Both the position numbers and the translations under genes were made by a program. The notes beneath the pieces were generated by a model. It did no database searches, was not told the origin of the DNA, and was given only the letters and a program-made list of their open reading frames with translations. 40,892 bases of DNA, taken from the NCBI GenBank assembly GCA_009778475.1, contig WRJS01000019.1, positions 1 to 40,892 of the forward strand. Direction: 5' to 3'. Source of the DNA: Kiritimatiellota bacterium (lineage in GTDB: Bacteria; Verrucomicrobiota; Kiritimatiellia; RFP12; UBA1067). Positions 38,472 through 40,892 of this stretch are shown here, piece by piece. Each line of letters begins with the position of its first letter. Position 1 is the first letter of the stretch.

Positions 38472-40892
38472 ATGGAACACAAAAAGAAACTCATCGAAGT
38501 GGCTCTGCCGCTTGAAGCGATCAATGCGGAATCGGCGCGGGAGAAGTCCATCCGGCACGGGCATCCGTCCACCTTGCACCTATGGTGGGCGCGGCGGCCG
38601 TTGGCGGCGGCTCGTGCTGTTATTTGGGCTTCGCTTGTTGATGACCCGTCGAGCCTGCCGGAGCAGTTTCCGACCGAGGAAGAACAGACCAAAGAACGCG
38701 AGCGTTTGTTTGCCATACTCTCCGAACTTGTAAAATGGGAAAATTCGAATAACCAAGACATCCTCGACGCGGCAAAAGCTGAAATCATGAAGTCAACTGG
38801 CGGTAACCCTCCTGCTCTGCTCGACCCGTTCGCAGGCGGCGGCGCAATCCCGCTCGAAGCACAGCGGCTTGGGTTGGAAGCCCATGCCAGCGACCTCAAC
38901 CCTGTTGCGGTTATGATAAACAAAGCGATGATAGAGATACCGCCGAAGTTTGCAGGACAACCGCCTGTGAACCCTGATTCAAACCGACTCGTCGGAACAT
39001 GGACAGGCGCACAGGGGCTTGCCGAAGATGTACGTTATTATGGCGAATGGATGAAGCAGAAAGCTTTCGAGCGCATCGGGCATCTGTATCCGAAAGTCAA
39101 AGACGAACATGGACGGGAGCATACCGTCATCGCGTGGATTTGGGCGCGGACGGTGAAGTGTCCGAATCCGGCTTGCGGGTGTGAAATGCCGCTGGCGAGT
39201 AGTTTTGAGTTGTCGAAGAAGAAAGGTAAAGAGGCGTATATTCAACCTGTTATCGAGGGAACGATGATACATTATGAAGTAAAATATGGCAAGAATGCGC
39301 CGGAATCACCGAAAACGGCAAGAGGTGCAAATTTCAAGTGCATAAGGTGTGGAGAGTCGGCAACAAATAATTATATACGAAAAGAAGCTGTTGATGGTCG
39401 TTTGGGTGCAAATTTGATTGCCATTATTGGCGAAAGTTCTTCTGGCCGTGTGTTTGTGTCTCCTAAAAAAGAAGATTCTCATATCGCATTGAATGCCGAG
39501 CCGATATGGAAGCCAGACCAAATTGTTCCGTCTCCTTGCCACGACGTTGATAGATTGCCAATGTATGGAATGCCGACATGGGGCGACGCATTCACAAACC
39601 GTCAACTTACTGCTCTTTCGACTTTTAGTGAGTTAGTGAGTGAAGCGCAAAAACAAATCGTTGCTGATGGAGGAACACCTGAATACGCAAAAGGTCTGTG
39701 TGTATATCTTGCTTTTGCAGTAGATAGGCTCGCCGACTATGCCTCGAAATTTGCTACATGGAGCGGGGATTTCATAGCCCATACATTTGGACGACAGGCC
39801 ATTCAGATGGTTTGGGATTATGCCGAAGTTAATCCTTTCTCGAACTCCACAGGCAACTGGAGTGGTGCGGTAAATTGGATAACACTTTCTATAGGCAGGT
39901 TTCCTGAAGTTGCACAGAATGGGTACGCAAATCAGGTTGATGCACAGTGCGATAACGGTTTGAGGAACATAATCGTTTCTACCGACCCGCCATATTACGA
40001 CAATATCTCTTATGCTGATGTGGCGGATTACTTCTATGTTTGGATGCGTCATTCGCTAAGAAGCATATATCCTGATTTGTTTAACACACTATTGACACCC
40101 AAAACAGAAGAACTCGTTGCTTCGCAATACCGCTTTGATGGTGGTTTTGCTGAGGCAAAAACTTTCTTTGAAAATGGTCTACTAAGCGTGTTCAAACAGA
40201 TTCATGAGTACACTCATAAAGAAACGCCTGTTACGGTTTACTATGCGTTTAAGCAAAGCGAAGTTGATGATAACAACAGTTCTGCTTCGACTGGTTGGGA
40301 AACAATGCTTTCAGCGATGATTCAAGCGGGTTTTATCATTACGGGAACGTGGCCCATAAGGACAGAACGAACGGTTGGTATTAAAGGACAAACCAATATG
40401 CTCGCGTCCTCCATCGTCCTCGTCTGCCGCAAGCGTCCCGCAGATGCGCCAATCTCCACCCGCCGCGACTTCATCAACGCGCTCAAACGCGAACTTAAAC
40501 CTGCTTTAGCGAAGTTGCAAGCAAGCAATATCGCCCCAGTGGACTTGGCGCAGTCGGCAATCGGCCCTGGCATGGGCGTGTACTCCCGTTACTCCAAGGT
40601 GCTGGAAGCGGACGGAACGCCGATGAGCGTCCGTTCGGCGTTGCAAATCATCAATCAGGAACTCGACCTTTATTTTACTGAGCAAGACGGAGAACTCGAC
40701 CGCGATAGCCGATTCTGCGTTGACCTTTATACTCAATACGCTTTCAACGATATGAAGTTCGGCGAGGCTGACGTGTTGGCGCGGGCAAAGAATACATCGG
40801 TGGAGAAATTGAGAAACATGGGCATCCTGTATGCGGAAAAAGGTGTCGTGCGTCTATTATGGAGCGCGGGCGTCCCGCCCGCATCTAATGCG
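38472..40892 (+). CDS. DUF1156 DNA methyltransferase, partial at window end
   Basis: At least 807 residues, with no stop before the window ends. It begins with the DUF1156 segment (IEVALPLEAINAESAREKSI, HPSTLHLWWARRPLAAARAV). The methyltransferase motifs are LLDPFAGGGAIPLEA (D118, SAM binding) and STDPPYYDNISYADVADYF (DPPY at 505-508, amino-methyl catalysis), in the order of adenine-specific COG1743 enzymes. A zinc ribbon is formed by C230, C235/C237 and C290-x2-C293. It follows the helicase by 5 nt and is surely cotranscribed. Its role is probably self-DNA marking in a defence system; the modified base is inferred. A REP enters the frame at 40859. The middle third is visibly richer in A+T than both ends. 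Confidence 0.88.
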   Translation, partial: MEHKKKLIEVALPLEAINAESAREKSIRHGHPSTLHLWWARRPLAAARAVIWASLVDDPSSLPEQFPTEEEQTKERERLFAILSELVKWENSNNQDILDAAKAEIMKSTGGNPPALLDPFAGGGAIPLEAQRLGLEAHASDLNPVAVMINKAMIEIPPKFAGQPPVNPDSNRLVGTWTGAQGLAEDVRYYGEWMKQKAFERIGHLYPKVKDEHGREHTVIAWIWARTVKCPNPACGCEMPLASSFELSKKKGKEAYIQPVIEGTMIHYEVKYGKNAPESPKTARGANFKCIRCGESATNNYIRKEAVDGRLGANLIAIIGESSSGRVFVSPKKEDSHIALNAEPIWKPDQIVPSPCHDVDRLPMYGMPTWGDAFTNRQLTALSTFSELVSEAQKQIVADGGTPEYAKGLCVYLAFAVDRLADYASKFATWSGDFIAHTFGRQAIQMVWDYAEVNPFSNSTGNWSGAVNWITLSIGRFPEVAQNGYANQVDAQCDNGLRNIIVSTDPPYYDNISYADVADYFYVWMRHSLRSIYPDLFNTLLTPKTEELVASQYRFDGGFAEAKTFFENGLLSVFKQIHEYTHKETPVTVYYAFKQSEVDDNNSSASTGWETMLSAMIQAGFIITGTWPIRTERTVGIKGQTNMLASSIVLVCRKRPADAPISTRRDFINALKRELKPALAKLQASNIAPVDLAQSAIGPGMGVYSRYSKVLEADGTPMSVRSALQIINQELDLYFTEQDGELDRDSRFCVDLYTQYAFNDMKFGEADVLARAKNTSVEKLRNMGILYAEKGVVRLLWSAGVPPASNA
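40859..40892 (+). repeat. REP copy entering the methylase frame, truncated by window end
   Basis: ATGGAGCGCGGGCGTCCCGC followed by CCGCA, the same REP head as the helicase insertions, read as WSAGVPPA in the methylase frame. It continues past the window. Confidence 0.8.

Overview
The window looks like a chromosomal contig of a GC-rich Gram-negative bacterium of the PVC superphylum, most likely a Kiritimatiellota/Verrucomicrobiota/Lentisphaerota relative. This placement is inferred from several features: Tat-exported Gfo/Idh/MocA and TIM-barrel sugar enzymes side by side, a large GHL10-type secreted glycosidase, an OmpA-type outer-membrane protein, a NahK-like sugar kinase, and very many short palindromic repeats in the spacers. 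No rRNA is present, so the taxon cannot be proven here.

Layout. (1) 178-4733, minus strand: yggU/yggT/DUF212 membrane cluster, a repeat-rich spacer, then infA-pyrH-frr plus a Pro/Ala-rich membrane protein behind a good sigma70-type promoter. (2) 5138-11966, minus: dgt, a PfkB sugar kinase, an OmpA-like protein, and a translationally coupled pair (UDP-HexNAc dehydratase-like CapD protein and NahK-like kinase). (3) 12128-17891: secreted GHL10 glycosidase (plus), then on minus an RlmI-like methyltransferase, an unknown 157-aa protein, thiG and a family-2 glycosyltransferase. (4) 18457-26412, plus: a compact information-processing superoperon ispE, tRNA-Gln, prs, rplY, pth, rpsF, ssb, rpsR, rplI, dnaB and an acyltransferase. 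(5) 26647-32914, plus: aminotransferase, citrate synthase, L,D-transpeptidase, Gfo/Idh/MocA oxidoreductase and sugar isomerase/epimerase. (6) From about 32.9 kb to the end the base composition falls visibly. This accessory island holds a GxxExxY nuclease-like gene packed between two copies of a 142-bp inverted-repeat element, a truncated DUF1016 fragment, a SNF2-type helicase with a C-terminal DUF3883 domain, and a DUF1156 DNA methyltransferase that runs off the window.

The most striking observation is in region 6. The helicase gene carries a complete REP-associated tyrosine transposase (RAYT, HUH/Y1 family) inserted in frame between its two RecA lobes. The insert is exactly 699 nt (233 codons) with perfect 19-bp terminal inverted repeats made of REP palindromes. 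The same REP sequence also sits in frame as a 30-bp tandem array near the helicase C-terminus and again in the neighbouring methylase. The REP core is free of stop codons in all six frames, so it behaves as a coding-compatible palindromic element. Elsewhere, the spacers carry a second REP family with the same ATGGAG head, several hairpin elements built on TTAACC-type ends, and 7-9-bp quasi-tandem arrays that even supply the stop codons of thiG and of the aminotransferase.

Two further oddities lie in the housekeeping superoperon. The first 15 nt of tRNA-Gln are also the last codons of ispE. The ribosomal protein S6 frame has no ATG/GTG start; it seems to start at a CTG overlapping the stop of a five-codon minicistron, or else contains a frameshift.
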